64,000 nt of DNA. Origin: Hibiscus mutabilis (lineage: Eukaryota; Streptophyta; Magnoliopsida; Malvales; Malvaceae). The notes beneath the pieces were generated by a model. The model saw only the letters and a list, made by a program, of their open reading frames with translations. It was not told where the DNA came from and made no database searches. Below, in pieces: positions 45,548 through 56,807 of this stretch (position 1 is its first letter; each line of letters opens with the position of its first letter). The stretch covers positions 23,041,786-23,105,785 of the forward strand of contig CM033724.1 of NCBI GenBank assembly GCA_019671005.1. Direction: 5' to 3'. Made by a program: the position numbers and the translations under genes.

Positions 45548-46600
45548 GTCGCTCATGATTGTGATATATGAATGATACCGGATCCAATCTGGAGTAAACT
45601 TGAATGCCCGAGGTCTCAAAGGAAATTGAGGAAGGATATGATGAAATAGAAATTGAGGTCCGGAAGAGTTAAAGAGAATAGTGGGACGACGAAGAAAGGC
45701 AGATTATGCCCCACCAAGAAGAAAGCGAAATTGTCAACTTGGGGATCAAGAAGAGAGAAAAGAAATAAAAATAGGAACGACTATTTCCTCAAAAACCAAG
45801 CATGAACTGATAGCCCTACTTCAAGAATTCAAGGATGTCTTCGCCTGGACTTATCAAGATATGCCAGGATTGAATACCGACATAGTGGTGCACAAATTGC
45901 CAACAAAATCGGAGTGCAAACCAAGTACAACAAAAAAAACAGATATGGTGTTAAAGATCCGAGAAGAAGTGAAAAAGCAATTTGATGCTGGATTCTTGGA
46001 GGTAGCCAAAACCCCGAAAGAAAGACGGAAAGTTCGTATGTGTGTAGATTATAGGGATCTGAACCGAGCTAGCCCTAAAGACAACTTCCCTTTGCCACAT
46101 ATTGACACGCTGGTTGACAACACCGCAGGACATTCATGGTTTTCCTTCATGGACGGCTTCTCAGGGTACAACCAGATAAAGATGGATCCTAACGACATGG
46201 AGAAAACCACATTCATAACCATGTGGGGCACTTTTTGTTATCAAGTGATGTCGTTTGGGCTAAAGAACGCAGGGGCAACATACCAAAGAGCAATGGTGAC
46301 TCTTTTCCATGACATGATGGACAAAGAAATAGAAGTATACGTGGATGATATGATTGCAAAATCCCGAACAGAGGAAGAGCACTTACAGAACTTGAGAAAA
46401 CTATTCCAAAGACTACGAAAGTACCAACTGAGGCTCAATCCTGCCAAGTGTACCTTCGCCGTTACTTCTGGAAAACTTCTAGGGTTCGTAGTAAGCAGAA
46501 GAGGGATTGAGATTGATCCCGATAAAGTGAAAGCCATCCAGGACCTTTCACCACCCCCCACGAGAAGGAAGTCGCGGTTTTCGGGAGGCTGAATTATATC
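45548..46600 (+). pseudogene. Tat reverse transcriptase, with internal deletion
   Basis: After a short broken lead, the frame from 45681 gives LIALLQEFKDVFAWTYQDMPG, VDYRDLNRASPKDNFPLPHID, FSFMDGFSGYNQI, FGLKNAGATYQRAM, the intact catalytic box YVDDMI, and LLGFVVSRRGIEIDPDKV. Between FDAGFLEVAKTP and KVRMCVDYR about 15-20 residues, including the usual VPVPKKDG word, are lost or scrambled. The frame breaks near 46580 before the thumb. Confidence 0.92.
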
Positions 46601-47210
46601 TCTCGTTTCATTTCCCAATTAACCAACCAATGCGACCCGGTCTTCAGACTTCTTAGAAAAAATAATCCTGGCGTGTGGGATGAAGAATGTCAAAAAGCCC
46701 TAGAAAATATCAAAAAGTACCTGACAAATGCTCCAATTTTAGTCGCACCAGTACCTGGTCGACCACTAATTCTCTACTTAATGAGTCTTCGAGAATTCAA
46801 TGGGATGTGTCTTTGGGGCAACACGATGAGTCAAGAAAAAAGGAGCAAGCCATCTATTACCTAAGCAGGAAATTCAATGATTGCGAAACACGGTACCCGC
46901 CAGTGCAGAAGCTGTGTTGTGCTCTAGTTTGGGCTACCAAGCGGCTCAGACAGTACATGTTGTACCATACTACCTGGTTGATATCCAAGCTAGACCCACT
47001 GAAGTTATTAATGGAAGCACCAGCACTAACGGGGAGGATGGCTCGATGGCAGATGCTCTTATCCGAATTCTACATCGTATATGTTAATCAGAAAGCTATA
47101 AAGGGGAGTGCCGTAGCAGATTTCCTGGCTAGTCGTGCTTCGGACGAATATGAGGCATTGAACTTTAGTTTCCCAGACGAAGACTTGATGTGCATTACCA
47201 CTGAAGAAGA
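46601..47210 (+). pseudogene. Tat Gypsy-type RNase H (first RNase H), degenerate
   Basis: Recognisable from AIYYLSRKFNDCETRYPP, LCCALVWATKRLRQYM and LISKLDPLKLLM, ending MARWQMLLSEF and GSAVADFLASRA. The first part is split over two frames (46673-46864 and 46687 onward), and the acidic catalytic residues are not conserved. In this lineage the first RNase H is often degenerate and a second domain takes over. Confidence 0.85.
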
Positions 47211-47219
47211 GGTTTCAGA

Positions 47220-47620
47220 TGATAAGTCATGGAAACTTTACTTCGATGGAGCCTCCAACGCCCTCGGACATGGGATAGGGGCAGTGCTAATTTCACCTGA
47301 GGACGTCTATTATCCTTTCACCAGCAGATTGGAATTCTTCTGCACAAACAATATAGCTGAATACGAAGCTTGCATCATGGGACTAAACTCAGCCATCGAG
47401 AGAAAGGTTAAAAAACTTCGAGTGTTCGGAGATTCGTCCTTAGTCATTTACCAATTGCGCGGGGAGTGGGAAACCAGAGACCCGAAGTTGGTCAAATATC
47501 ACAAATTGATCCAAGAGCTCGTCAAAGAATTCGAAAAGGTCAGCTTCAATTACTTGCCCCGAGAAGAAAATCAGATGGCAGATGCACTGGCAACCTTGGC
47601 ATCCATGTTTAAAACAAACA
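47220..47620 (+). CDS. Tat second (archaeal-type) RNase H domain, motifs intact
   Basis: Within the long open frame 46687-48492. Shows WKLYFDGASNALGHGIGAVL, TNNIAEYEACIMGL, LRVFGDSSLVIYQL and NQMADALATLASM: the four acidic residues Asp, Glu, Asp, Asp are all present in the expected order. This additional RNase H, thought to be acquired from a host-type gene, is a known signature of Tat elements. It removes RNA from RNA:DNA hybrids during reverse transcription. The domain is intact but sits in a broken polyprotein. Confidence 0.9.
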
Positions 47621-47639
47621 CTGGGGCAGAAATGAAGCC

Positions 47640-48948
47640 CATTGAGATGCAGACGTTTGAAAAGCCTGCTCATTGTTGTAATGTACAGGAAGAGATTGAC
47701 GGAAATCCATGGTACTATGACATTTTGCAATATGTCAAGCTTCGAAAGTATCCAGAAGGGGCAAACGACAATGACAGAAAAATGGCAACAAAATATGTCC
47801 TAGATGGGGAGATCCTATATAGGAGAAGTCATGATCAAACATTGCTGAGATGTGTGGATGCCTGGGAGGCGAAGGAAATCTTAGCCGAAGTACATGATGG
47901 GATCTGTGGAACGCATGCCAACGGGCTGTCTATATCCCGGAAAATTATGAGATACGGTTATTTCTGGTTGACCATGGAGGGAGATTGCATCGATTACGCC
48001 AGGAAATGCCACAAATGCCAAATTTACGCTGACAAAATTCATGCACCCCCATCGCCTCTACACACCATGAATTCTCCGTGGCCTTTCGCAGCGTGGGGCA
48101 TGGACGTTATCGGGCAGATCCATCCGAAAGCTTCCAATGGGCATCGTTTCATTTTGGTCGCCATAGACTACTTCACTAAGTGGGTAGAGGCAGCGTCTTA
48201 CGCCAATATCACCAGGACTACAGTTTGTAAGTTCCTAAAGAAGGAAATTATTTGTCGATACGGATTGCCAGAAAGGATCATCACCGACAATGCTTCCAAT
48301 CTGAACAACAAAATGATGAAGGACGTGTGCACTCAATTCAAGATAACACACCATAATTCCACAGTCTATCGTCCTAAAATGAATGGAGCAGTGGAAGCGG
48401 CAAACAAAAATATAAAGAAGATCATAGCGAAGACTACGGATACCTACAAGGATTGGCATGAGAAGTTGCCTTTTGCCACTTTTTGCCTATAGGACGTCCA
48501 TTCGCACATCAACAGGGGCAACACCCTACTCCTTGGTGTATGGTACCGAAGCAGTACTCCCAATTGAGGTAGAGATTCCGTCTCTCCGGGTCTTAAACGA
48601 AGTAAAATTGGAAGAAGCTGAATGGGTGCAGGCCAGACTCGACCACCTATAAAAACCTCATTGTGAAAAAGACTAAAGGCCATTTGTCATGGTCAGATGT
48701 ACCAAAAGCGGATGGTGCAGGCATATAACAAAAAGGTGCGCCCAAGAGAATTCAAAGAAGGGGATCTGGTACTCAAGAAAATCCTCTCTATCCAAAAAGA
48801 TTCTCGAGGAAAATGGATGCCCAACTGGGAAAGACCGTACGTCGTAAAAAAGGCCTTCTCAGGAGGAGCCCTGATCCTAACAGAAATGGATGGGGAAGAG
48901 CTGAAAAATCCCGTAAATTCTGATGCTGTTAAGAAATACTATCTCTAA
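47640..48948 (+). pseudogene. Tat integrase, nearly complete but frame-shifted
   Basis: Zinc-binding part EVHDGICGTHANG ... CHKCQ (about 47887-48020), core with GMDVIGQI, FILVAIDYFTKWVEA, IITDNASNLNN and NGAVEAANKNIKKI: the Asp, Asp and Glu are present. A frame change at about 48458-48492 moves the reading to YRTSIRTSTGATPYSLVYG. Another break near 48650-48690 precedes the C-terminal domain FKEGDLVLKKI, RPYVVKKAFSGGALIL and DAVKKYYL, ending at 48948. Inactive as it stands. Confidence 0.9.
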
Positions 48949-48963
48949 AAAAATGGAGAGCTC

Positions 48964-49575
48964 AGGACGAAAACCCGAAACCGGGCGTCTTGAAGCAAAG
49001 GAAGGACTCGAGTTGAAAACCCGCAAAGGGCGGCTTGGGTAAATTGAAAAGTTGAATGTCCGAAGAAAAGGGTATCCCCATGAACATCATGAAGAGAAGG
49101 TTTCAGGCAAGAAATTCTACACCGGTTGACAGGATCATGTATCATTCATATCGAAGATAATGAGGGATTTTGTATCTTCATGTGTGTTATACCTTTCTTT
49201 TTAAGATATCCCAAGCCCTTAATCATAATAAAACCGTGTTTTGAGCATCCATTCCTAGCCTTCTTGACAATTTCAGTCAAATAAGATAACATAGGCTTAT
49301 AATGAAACAAGAGATTTCGAAGCATTACTATGATTTAACCTTGAAAATGCAGGTGATCAAAGAAAACGATGTTAACTCTGTCCTCTAGTTCCTTAATGGC
49401 TGTCGATAGGGGAGGCGGGAAGCTTCAAACAACCTGGTAGGATAACCAATGGCACATATCCTATCTATTCAAGAAAGGCATACGAGATAACAAAAGAGAT
49501 CTTTTGGGTGAAAACCAGAAGGGCACCCCTCTCAAAAAAAATCTCTAAAGTGAAAACCCGAAAGGGCACTTTAGA
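48964..49575 (+). repeat. Four dispersed stem-loops with AAAA bulge and CCC/GGG inner helix
   Basis: Each has outer helix, then AAAA on the 5' side, CCC (or CC), a GAAA-like loop, GGG, and the outer helix's second strand. Outer helices: AGGACG/CGTCTT (48964-48991), CGAGTTG/CGGCTTG (49009-49037), GGGTG/CACCC (49506-49528), TCTAAAGTG/CACTTTAGA (49544-49575). Stem sequences differ completely while pairing is kept. Confidence 0.7.
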
Positions 49576-49909
49576 ATTCCAAGTCGTAATTAAAAAAAGA
49601 AAGGTCGAGATGGTTGAACTTGGCAGTGAAGCGGGGTATCGATGCCCGTAAGAAAGGAGAAAGCGAACGTCAAGATCAAATAAGGACCAAAACAAGCCCA
49701 CCAAGATATTGAATCTCATGCATCATGAATAGTCAGACATCACTAGGACTAGGAGCATGTCAATTCATTCATTTGTCATAGCATTTTGTTTTCATCTCAG
49801 ACAGGTATCTGCAGATCCAAAGAGACATCGAGGGCCATCACGGTGTGAATCCCAAATGAGAAGACAATGTTTTTACATACAAAAGGCACATGTTTTCAAG
49901 CTCTAGAGA

Positions 49910-50695
49910 AAGGTTCTATCTAGGAAGAATCCTCCTCTCCGAGGCTTCAGAAGCTGAAAGTTCTATATAGGAAGGACTGACAGCTCGGGGTGAAGACTAT
50001 GATTCTATATAGGAAGGACTCGGTCGAAGGAATTCACCCATGACACGCAAGATTATATAGGAAATCCTGCTGTGTCGAAAGCAAAAAGAGTTCTATATAG
50101 GAAGGGCTCCTAGCTTCAATGTCTTAGAGTGAAAGATTCTATATAGGAAGAATCAGTAACTCCAAGAGATTTCAAGACGCTGAAAAGTTCTATATAGGAA
50201 GGACCGACGGCTCCAAGGTGAAGACTGCAGATTCTATATAGGAAGAACTCCCGGTCAAAGAAATTCACCTATGGCACAGGTTATATAGAAAAACCTGTTG
50301 TGTCGTTAGCAAAAGAGTCTTATATAGGAAAGGCTCCGAGCTTCATTGTCTTAGAGTGAAAGGTTCTATATAGGAAGAACACGTAGCTCGAGATTTCAGA
50401 CGCATAAAAAGTTTTATATAGGAAGGACTGACGGCTCCAGGATTTGAAGACTAGCAGATTCTATATAGGAGGAACTCCCGGTCGGAAGAATCCATCGTGG
50501 CGCAAAAGGTTTTATATAGGAGAAACCAGCGTTGAAAGCAAAGAGTTCTATATAGGAAGGACTCCAAGCTTTATTGTCTCAAAGTGAAAGGAAAGACTCA
50601 TAATTCGAGATGTCAGAGCGAAGGGTTCTATATAGGAAGAGCCTGTAGCTCCAAGATCGGAAGGTGACGAAGCTCTATATAGGAAGAACTTACGA
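49910..50695 (+). repeat. Array of ~17 stem-loops with TATATAGGAA loop, in ~225-bp higher-order units
   Basis: A core TTCTATATAGGAAG recurs about every 35-55 bp. Flanking bases pair with each other, and the pairs vary between copies: GATTC/GAATC (50135), GAGTTC/GGGCTC (50089), GAGTCTT/AAGGCTC (50315), GGTT/AACC (50279), GGTTT/AAACC (50508), GAGTTC/GGACTC (50543). Five different subunits follow in fixed order to form a ~225-bp unit. It is present about three times (from about 49960, 50185 and 50409) with partial units at both ends. Confidence 0.85.
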
Positions 50696-50830
50696 GCCTG
50701 AAGATTCAGCCAAGGAAGAAGCGGAGATGTCCAAAAGAATTCGTTTTCCAAGGCTACAAACAGGGGAAGTCCGATAAAAATGAGTGCTTATGAATCTTTG
50801 CTTTGTTTCCCATTCCATGAAAACAAGCAA

Positions 50831-50841
50831 AGAGGGGCAAC
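50831..50841 (+). other. Polypurine tract of the Tat element
   Basis: AGAGGGGCAAC directly precedes the TGTAATCACTC start of the 3' LTR, the usual Tat-type tract. Confidence 0.85.
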
Positions 50842-51267
50842 TGTAATCACTCATTTTCACTTGTAAATATATTAATATTGCATGTATATTTATTATATGT
50901 ATGTTACTAATATAAGGTGGTGTGTGCATGTATAAGCTATGTATACGTATTAGGGGTGTATGTATGTCGCGTATGTATCTAGATTATGAGCGTATTTGAT
51001 TAATATATAGATGTTATGTTAATTATATGTATGATTATATGTACGTATACTAGAATATTATATTAATTAATGATTGTATAATATAAGTATACATTTTCGT
51101 ATGTATATGTATTCTTTGTTATAATTATATTATTATTATTATTGGGTGACAAAATGAAAAGAATTAAATATATTAAACCCAAATAAATTTGGTCCAAGTC
51201 CAATTACAAGGCCCGATTGGCCCAAATCTAAATCTTATCTAATTACAATGTGCGGGGATCGTGGGTG

Positions 51268-51295
51268 GGCGTTGGATCAAGATCGATCCAACGCC
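51268..51295. repeat. LTR palindrome 1, 3' copy
   Basis: Arms GGCGTTGGATC and GATCCAACGCC pair perfectly around AAGATC-type centre. Compared with the 5' LTR both arms changed together. Confidence 0.85.
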
Positions 51296-51520
51296 ACGAT
51301 GCAACCAGGAAGTCAAAAAATATCATCGCGCGCGTGTTCCACACGTATGGACCGTTCGAGTGCCACGCGCGCGTGTGGTCCACGCACGGACGCTTTAACA
51401 TCCCACGCGCGCGTAAGATCCACGCGTTCTGACTCCTCGATTGCGGAGCTCCACGTGGCGAAATCTGAAGCCGTCTCATCAAATCGAGGCTTCATCCAGG
51501 CCGATCGTTCTTCAAGCCAT

Positions 51521-51556
51521 CTCGACCGTTAGATCAGATCTGATCTAACGGCCGAG
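51521..51556. repeat. LTR palindrome 2, 3' copy (36 bp)
   Basis: Same 17-of-18 palindrome as at 36503-36538. Confidence 0.88.
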
Positions 51557-53674
51557 AACGTGTCTAACCTCTGGCAGAATGCCCATATCGCCACCGCGCC
51601 GATATTCAGTCCCCGTGCTCAGAACATGCCCAAGATAACAAGCAAAATTGTCAGTCCAGTTTAGATCTGAAAAAAGCAAGATGCAACTTGCAACAAAACA
51701 GAGACAATAATATATATGAAACGGGAACTTTTGTAACGGGAAGAAGAACGGGAGGTAAAAAAAAGAGAGACCAGAGACCTTGTAATACAAAAATCGGAAA
51801 GTTGTAAACATCCAAGTAAATCGAAAGACAGTCCAGTGGTAAATACTTGTCTCTTTTTCTTACTTATTTTCTTTACATGCATATACAAAAAAAAACAGAA
51901 ACAAAAAAAGGAGAGTAGTCTTACCGGCGTTGTTTGTGGGTCTTCCCTTCCTCGGTGATAAGCCTTTTCGGCTTCTACAAGCCAGATCTGTGGTGAACTA
52001 AAGGGAGGAGAAGACCCTTTGTAGTTTTGTTTTGGTCTAAAAATATTTTTTTTTGGTTCGTATTTCCTAGATCTAGGGCGAATAGAGGTATATCCTCTGA
52101 ATCCAACCTAGGATTCGTATTGAGGACGAAAAGGGGGTTGTTTTGGTGTATTTTGGAGGCTCGCCGGCGCCGATTAGCGGCGGCCGGCGGCGGAGAATAC
52201 GGCGGCTGGCCGGCGGATTCTGGGTTTCAGAAGAACAAGGGAGAGAAAAACGAAGAACATGGTTCTTGTAAAAACCAGAAAATGAAACAAATGGCTAAAA
52301 TTTTGATTTCGGCCTAAAAAGAGGGTTTATATAGGCGTTATTATTTTACTAAATGGGTAAATTACACACTTAATCCCACCGCATTTTCAATATTTTCGTT
52401 TTTGTCTCGCCGCATGGTATAATCACAATCCCGGTCCCCCGATATTTCAAAAGTTTACAATCTAGTCCCTAAATTACACCGAATCAGTTTCTGAATGGTA
52501 AAATTACACCCTTAACCATCCCGCGCTTTTGAATTTTTCATTTTGGGTTTGCCCCTTGGTCTAATTACAATTCTGGTCCTTTTAGGTTTTGTTTGTTTCA
52601 CAATTTCGTCCCTAAATTACATATTATTATTCTTTAATTTCTGCCACTGACTTTTATTTTTCTTTCATTTCAGTCATGTTTTCTTTTTAAATATTCATGT
52701 TCGTATTATAATCGTATATATTAATATTCTATTATTTTATTTTATGTCCCTCATATATGACTTGTATTTTATGTTTATATGTATATGTGTGTTAAGCTTA
52801 TAATAGTCATGTTTTTTTTATCCGGTTATTCGTATTAAAGCATGTTATGTTCTATTTGACTCAGAAAAAAAAGCATGTTTTTGTATTTTTGTATGTATTG
52901 TATGTTTTCTTGACTTTTAGGTTACGTATTAGTGTGTCTTCTTTGTTCATATATGTTGAAATATGTTTTATTAATAGCATGTATGTCTTTTTAAATATTT
53001 GTTCGTCTACATATAACGTAATTATTCCTGCATTGTTGTTCTAACTTGTTAAAGTTGTTTTTATTTATCATTTAGAATAATATGTATATATTCATGCTTT
53101 AATCTAGTATATCATTTATTAGATTAGTATCTTATTATGTGAATATTTATTGTCTTTAAATTATCTGTCATGCTTTATATTTTTGTCACTAAGATTGCAT
53201 ATGATTTATAACTTGTTAATGCGGTGTCCTTTTATCCGAGCGTAAGCGGGGCCGTATCAAAAGCGTAGTGGTAGTGGTTGGCGTTTATTCTCGGGTAACG
53301 GGACCCTTAAAATATATTCGCAATTATGACCGAATTTTAAAATAATCGTCACTTTAATCCGGAAAATCCAATATTAATAAAGCGGTAATTATTAAAGTAC
53401 CAATTTTTGGGCGGTGTGGGGGTGCTAATCCTTCCCCATCCGTAACCGACTCCCGAACCCTGTCTTTTTGAATCTCTGGTTTTATGGTGTCCGGCCTACC
53501 TAAGTGGCCGGTGGCGACTCCATTTTTTTAAAATGCGGTTTTTTTAAAACCCCACGGAATAAATATTTTATATCCAAAAAAAAATCACAAACACCTCTCA
53601 ACACCTTTCAAAAACACCTTTCCAAAAAGTCTCGTTTTTATTTTAGCGATAAAAAGCAAAAGGACATCGCTACA

Positions 53675-54052
53675 GGTAGCAATTACTCCCAGTGATTTCC
53701 AGGATGTAGTTAACAGAGCTAATGCAATGGAAAGTGTCCGAGAGAAAGCTGAAAAAGAATCACAGAGCCAAAAAAGGAGTGCTGAAACATCTTTTGCTTT
53801 GCGATCATCAAAGCGGGGAAAAGGATATTCGAATCAATGGAGATCTAGATTTTTAGCACATCGGGAACAAACAAGTCAGGTCGGAAAGTCCAAAAATACT
53901 TCGACATTAGCAAAGAGTTTTGGAAAGAAACAAGGACCTTCCTAATGCAAGTTTTATAACCAAAAACATCATAGAGAGTGCCGGATGATCACAGGAGCCT
54001 GTTTCTGTTATGGTGAAACTGGACATTTTATGCGTGACTGTCAAAGTTGAGA
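53675..54052 (+). pseudogene. Chromovirus gag, C-terminal part with altered zinc knuckle
   Basis: Resumes the gag broken at 35815: ITPSDFQDVVNRANAMESVREKAE-like, a basic Ser/Lys-rich linker, a stop at 53943, then CKFYNQKHHREC and CFCYGETGHFMRDC. The knuckle normally has CX2CX4HX4C. Here the Cys spacing at the start is CxC followed by Tyr, so the first zinc ligand pair is misplaced. A stop follows at about 54048. Confidence 0.85.
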
Positions 54053-54154
54053 GATAGATCGGTTCAGACTGAAAGATCCGTTGGAATACAGAGAAGCAAA
54101 GGTCATGGATATGTAGGATCAACTAAAGTGGATTCTTGATAGGGGACTGAAGCT

Positions 54155-54724
54155 TTGGTGGGTCGAGAAAATAGAGCTTCAACAAGGGTATATCACATCC
54201 ATACGCAGGATGATAGAGATGACAGAGAAGAACCCGACATTATTACAGGTACTTTCCAACTATATAGTAAACCTGTAATTGTTTTGATAGACACTGGATC
54301 CACACACTCTTATGTTAGTTCGAAGTTAGTTAGGGAAAGAGGAATTACTTTAGAACCATCTCAGAGTGATGTGATAGCTGTAAATCCCCTTGGTCAAAGT
54401 ATTCGGGTAACTACAATAAGTATAGAATGTCCGCTCGTAGTTCAGGGATTTGAATTCCCAGCTTACTTGTTGGAGCTTCCATTTAGTGATCTTGAGATTA
54501 TTTTGGGCATGGATTTGCTTCATGCTTATAATGCTATAGTGAGGTGTCGCTAAAAGCAATTGATTTTAAAGACTACATATAGCTCAGAGATTATAGTATT
54601 GGGCGAAGGGTCTCGATGCATAAAGAATATGATTTCGGCTTTTAAAGCCAAGAAACTACTAGAGATGGGTTGTGAGGCTTCTCTAGCTCATGTGGTGGAT
54701 ACTAAGAAGATTAATAATGACCTC
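54155..54724 (+). pseudogene. Chromovirus protease with intact active-site motif, truncated by insertion
   Basis: Reads VYHIHTQDDRDD, IITGTFQLYSKPVIVLIDTGSTHSYVS (Asp-Thr-Gly intact), LVVQGFEFPAYLLELPF and LEIILGMDLLHAYNA. A stop at 54551 follows, and then the same general reading continues with VLGEGSRCIKNMISAFKAKKL up to VDTKKINNDL, where the next LTR starts. The aspartic protease would mature Gag-Pol. Reverse transcriptase should lie beyond the window. Confidence 0.88.
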
Positions 54725-56807
54725 TGTAATACCCCAAAATGTAGCCTAGAACTTTGACACTAGTTCGAATGTAATTTAAATTTGATTGAGATGTTTTTAT
54801 AATGAAAATTGGGAGCCTTAGGATCAAATTAGAATCATAAAACAATAAGTGGCCCTAATTAAAAGGACTCAATCGAATTCATGATAGAACTTGTGGTTTG
54901 CATACAAAGAAAACTTAAATGGTGGCCTTCGCCATTTGTCCCACCAAAAGCAAGCAAGGTGTTGGAAAAGGGGAAATGTTCACGGTAGTTGTAAACAAAG
55001 GGAAAAGAAAATATTAGGATATTCATCTTCTTTTAAAATATCTAATAACCAAAGTAGTTAGAGAATGGAGAAGAAAGCTATAGTGGTGATCCTAGTTTAG
55101 GTTTGAAACCTTATTCGAATGGCATGATGAAATGAAGGTAAACCCTTGTTCTCCTCCTTATGAAATTATTGTGAATTGGATTTTATTCATGTTATAATTT
55201 AGCTATGTTAGTCGATGCATATAAATGAATAGGTTTGATCGAATTTAGAGAGATAAGTAGGAAACTCTAATAATGAAATTTTACCAATAGGGAGATAAGA
55301 TCCAACAATACCGAAAGATTGATGCTTGAATTGTTAGATATTGAAATTAGGCCATTCAAACAGGCTATGAAATTGATTTGTGAACTTAAAATTTAGACTG
55401 TTTTGGTGTATATACAAAATTAAATGGACTGTATTGGTCAAATATACTTAATGTTTGAAAGGTTTAATATGTTCGGATGACACATACATGTTTGAATTTG
55501 AACGTTAGTCACATAATGGTTATGAATAATCTAAAATGTTATGATAGAGGGTTGTTTTAAGAATTAATTGGGAACCAAACTGCTTGTTAAAAATTTAGTA
55601 AAGAAATTGGTCTGATTTAGGAATGAAAATGTGGATAATATATATTTATATGTGTGTGTGTGTGTGTGTGAATACATGTATGTGAAGCTGTTTTATATAT
55701 GTGAAAATGTACGGGGCTGTTTTGGTGTACATATGAGTATTGTGGACTACCTTGTGTAAAAATTATGTATATACATGTGTTTTGAGCTGATTTATATACG
55801 TACAAATAAGAGTAAAGGCTGTATTGATAATGAATAAAAGCAAGGGAAATACTTTCCTATAAAATTTGTAAACTATTTTGAATATATAAGAAAGTATGAA
55901 GGTTGTTCGAGTATGAATGTATATGTATGTAAACATGTGAATGTATGCTGCCTGCTTTGATTAATTAAACAAGGAAAGAGCTTTAAGAAGGCATATAGGG
56001 GCTGTTTTGTACAAATTATATAAGTATACATGAACCTTGAACTATTTTTGATACATGGAAAAAGTAATAGGGCTGTTGATGTATGTATTTGTATCTATAT
56101 GATGTTAGAGCTATTTTGTATACCTAAGAATCTTGGTGGATTGTTTGTGGATGATTGGATATCATAATTGATACTAATATATAGTTATACTCTTTGCTTT
56201 ACGTAGACCGAGATGGGATCGATAAAGTAAGACATCAAGTAAATCAAGATGTAGAAAAAAAAAATGGAAAGGAATTGTAATTCGGGGACAAAAACTAAAT
56301 TGGAATATCGGTGAGTGTAGTTTAAAGTCTCGGGATAGATTGAAAACTATCCCGAGCATCTTTATTTGCTTTAAATATGTTCATTGTTTGTTAAATTAAA
56401 TGATGATGTGTGTGTAAGCTTGGAATTCGAGGTAAGTACTTAAATAAAGTACCTTATAATATGAAACACTTGATGAAGGCATGATATATGTTTGAGATAT
56501 ATATAAGAACCTATATGCTTAATATGATAAGTTATAAACATTGTTTGGGAATTATATGAACATGAAGTTATGCCCACCTCTAAAATAAACAAGATATGTT
56601 ATGAAATACATGTTCGAAGATTACATGTGTTTGAAAATTTTTGATATATTATGAAATAAACCTTGTTTATATGTTAGCAAGTATGTGGAGTTATGCTCAT
56701 CCTTGATAAGAATGTGACGTGTTATTTAATTTTATGAACAAGGAGCTAAGCTCGAATTCAAATCTGATAAGATTTGATTGGAAAGCCTTGGTTTCGAGTC
56801 AGTCGTA

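Larger units (their letters stand above)
48949..50841 (+). other. Tat element 3' untranslated region rich in repeated stem-loops
   Basis: 1.9 kb without coding content between integrase and the purine tract. It contains four stem-loops with an AAAACCC...GGG core (48964-49575) and an array of about seventeen stem-loops with TATATAGGAA loops (49910-50695). The last 140 bp are unique sequence leading to the purine tract. Confidence 0.8.
35816..53674 (+). mobile_element. Complete Tat/Ogre-like Ty3/Gypsy element, 17,859 bp, coding-defective
   Basis: Two LTRs (2,834 and 2,833 bp, nearly identical) bound an interior with a tRNA-Arg-type primer-binding site, an extra ORF1 before gag, gag, protease, G-patch-like linker, candidate intron, reverse transcriptase, two RNase H domains, integrase, a 1.9-kb 3' UTR and a purine tract. 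A perfect GGTAG target duplication (35811-35815, 53675-53679) sits in gag of the host chromovirus. ORF1 before gag, an intron before reverse transcriptase and a second RNase H are known marks of the Tat/Ogre lineage. Frameshifts in all ORFs make it non-autonomous. Confidence 0.95.
50842..53674 (+). repeat. 3' LTR of the Tat element (2,833 bp)
   Basis: Near-identical partner of 35816-38649. It ends ...CGCTACA, followed by the target duplicate GGTAG and resumption of the host gag. Confidence 0.93.
33743..54724 (+). mobile_element. Plus-strand chromovirus, 5' LTR to protease, split by a Tat insertion
   Basis: 5' LTR (33743-35011), tRNA-Met type primer-binding site, gag (35176-35815 and 53675 onward) and protease (54155-54724). 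The gag reading is split exactly at a 5-bp duplication GGTAG by the 17.86-kb Tat element. Right of the protease, at 54724/54725, it is split again by a second LTR element. Its reverse transcriptase, integrase and 3' LTR are not in the window. It inserted into gag of the minus-strand chromovirus. Confidence 0.9.

Noticed and set aside
49910..50695. Regular short repeats resembling a CRISPR array
   Set aside because: Eukaryotic retrotransposon 3' UTR, unequal spacing, related 'spacers' in a higher-order order, and no cas genes.
49910..50695. TATATAGG cores read as a series of TATA-box promoters
   Set aside because: Not excluded, but the compensating stem changes are better explained by hairpins; promoters would not need flanking complementarity.
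55647..55670. GT run in the 5-kb LTR as Z-DNA or recombination site
   Set aside because: Short, and shrinks in the partner LTR (61013-61028); normal microsatellite drift.
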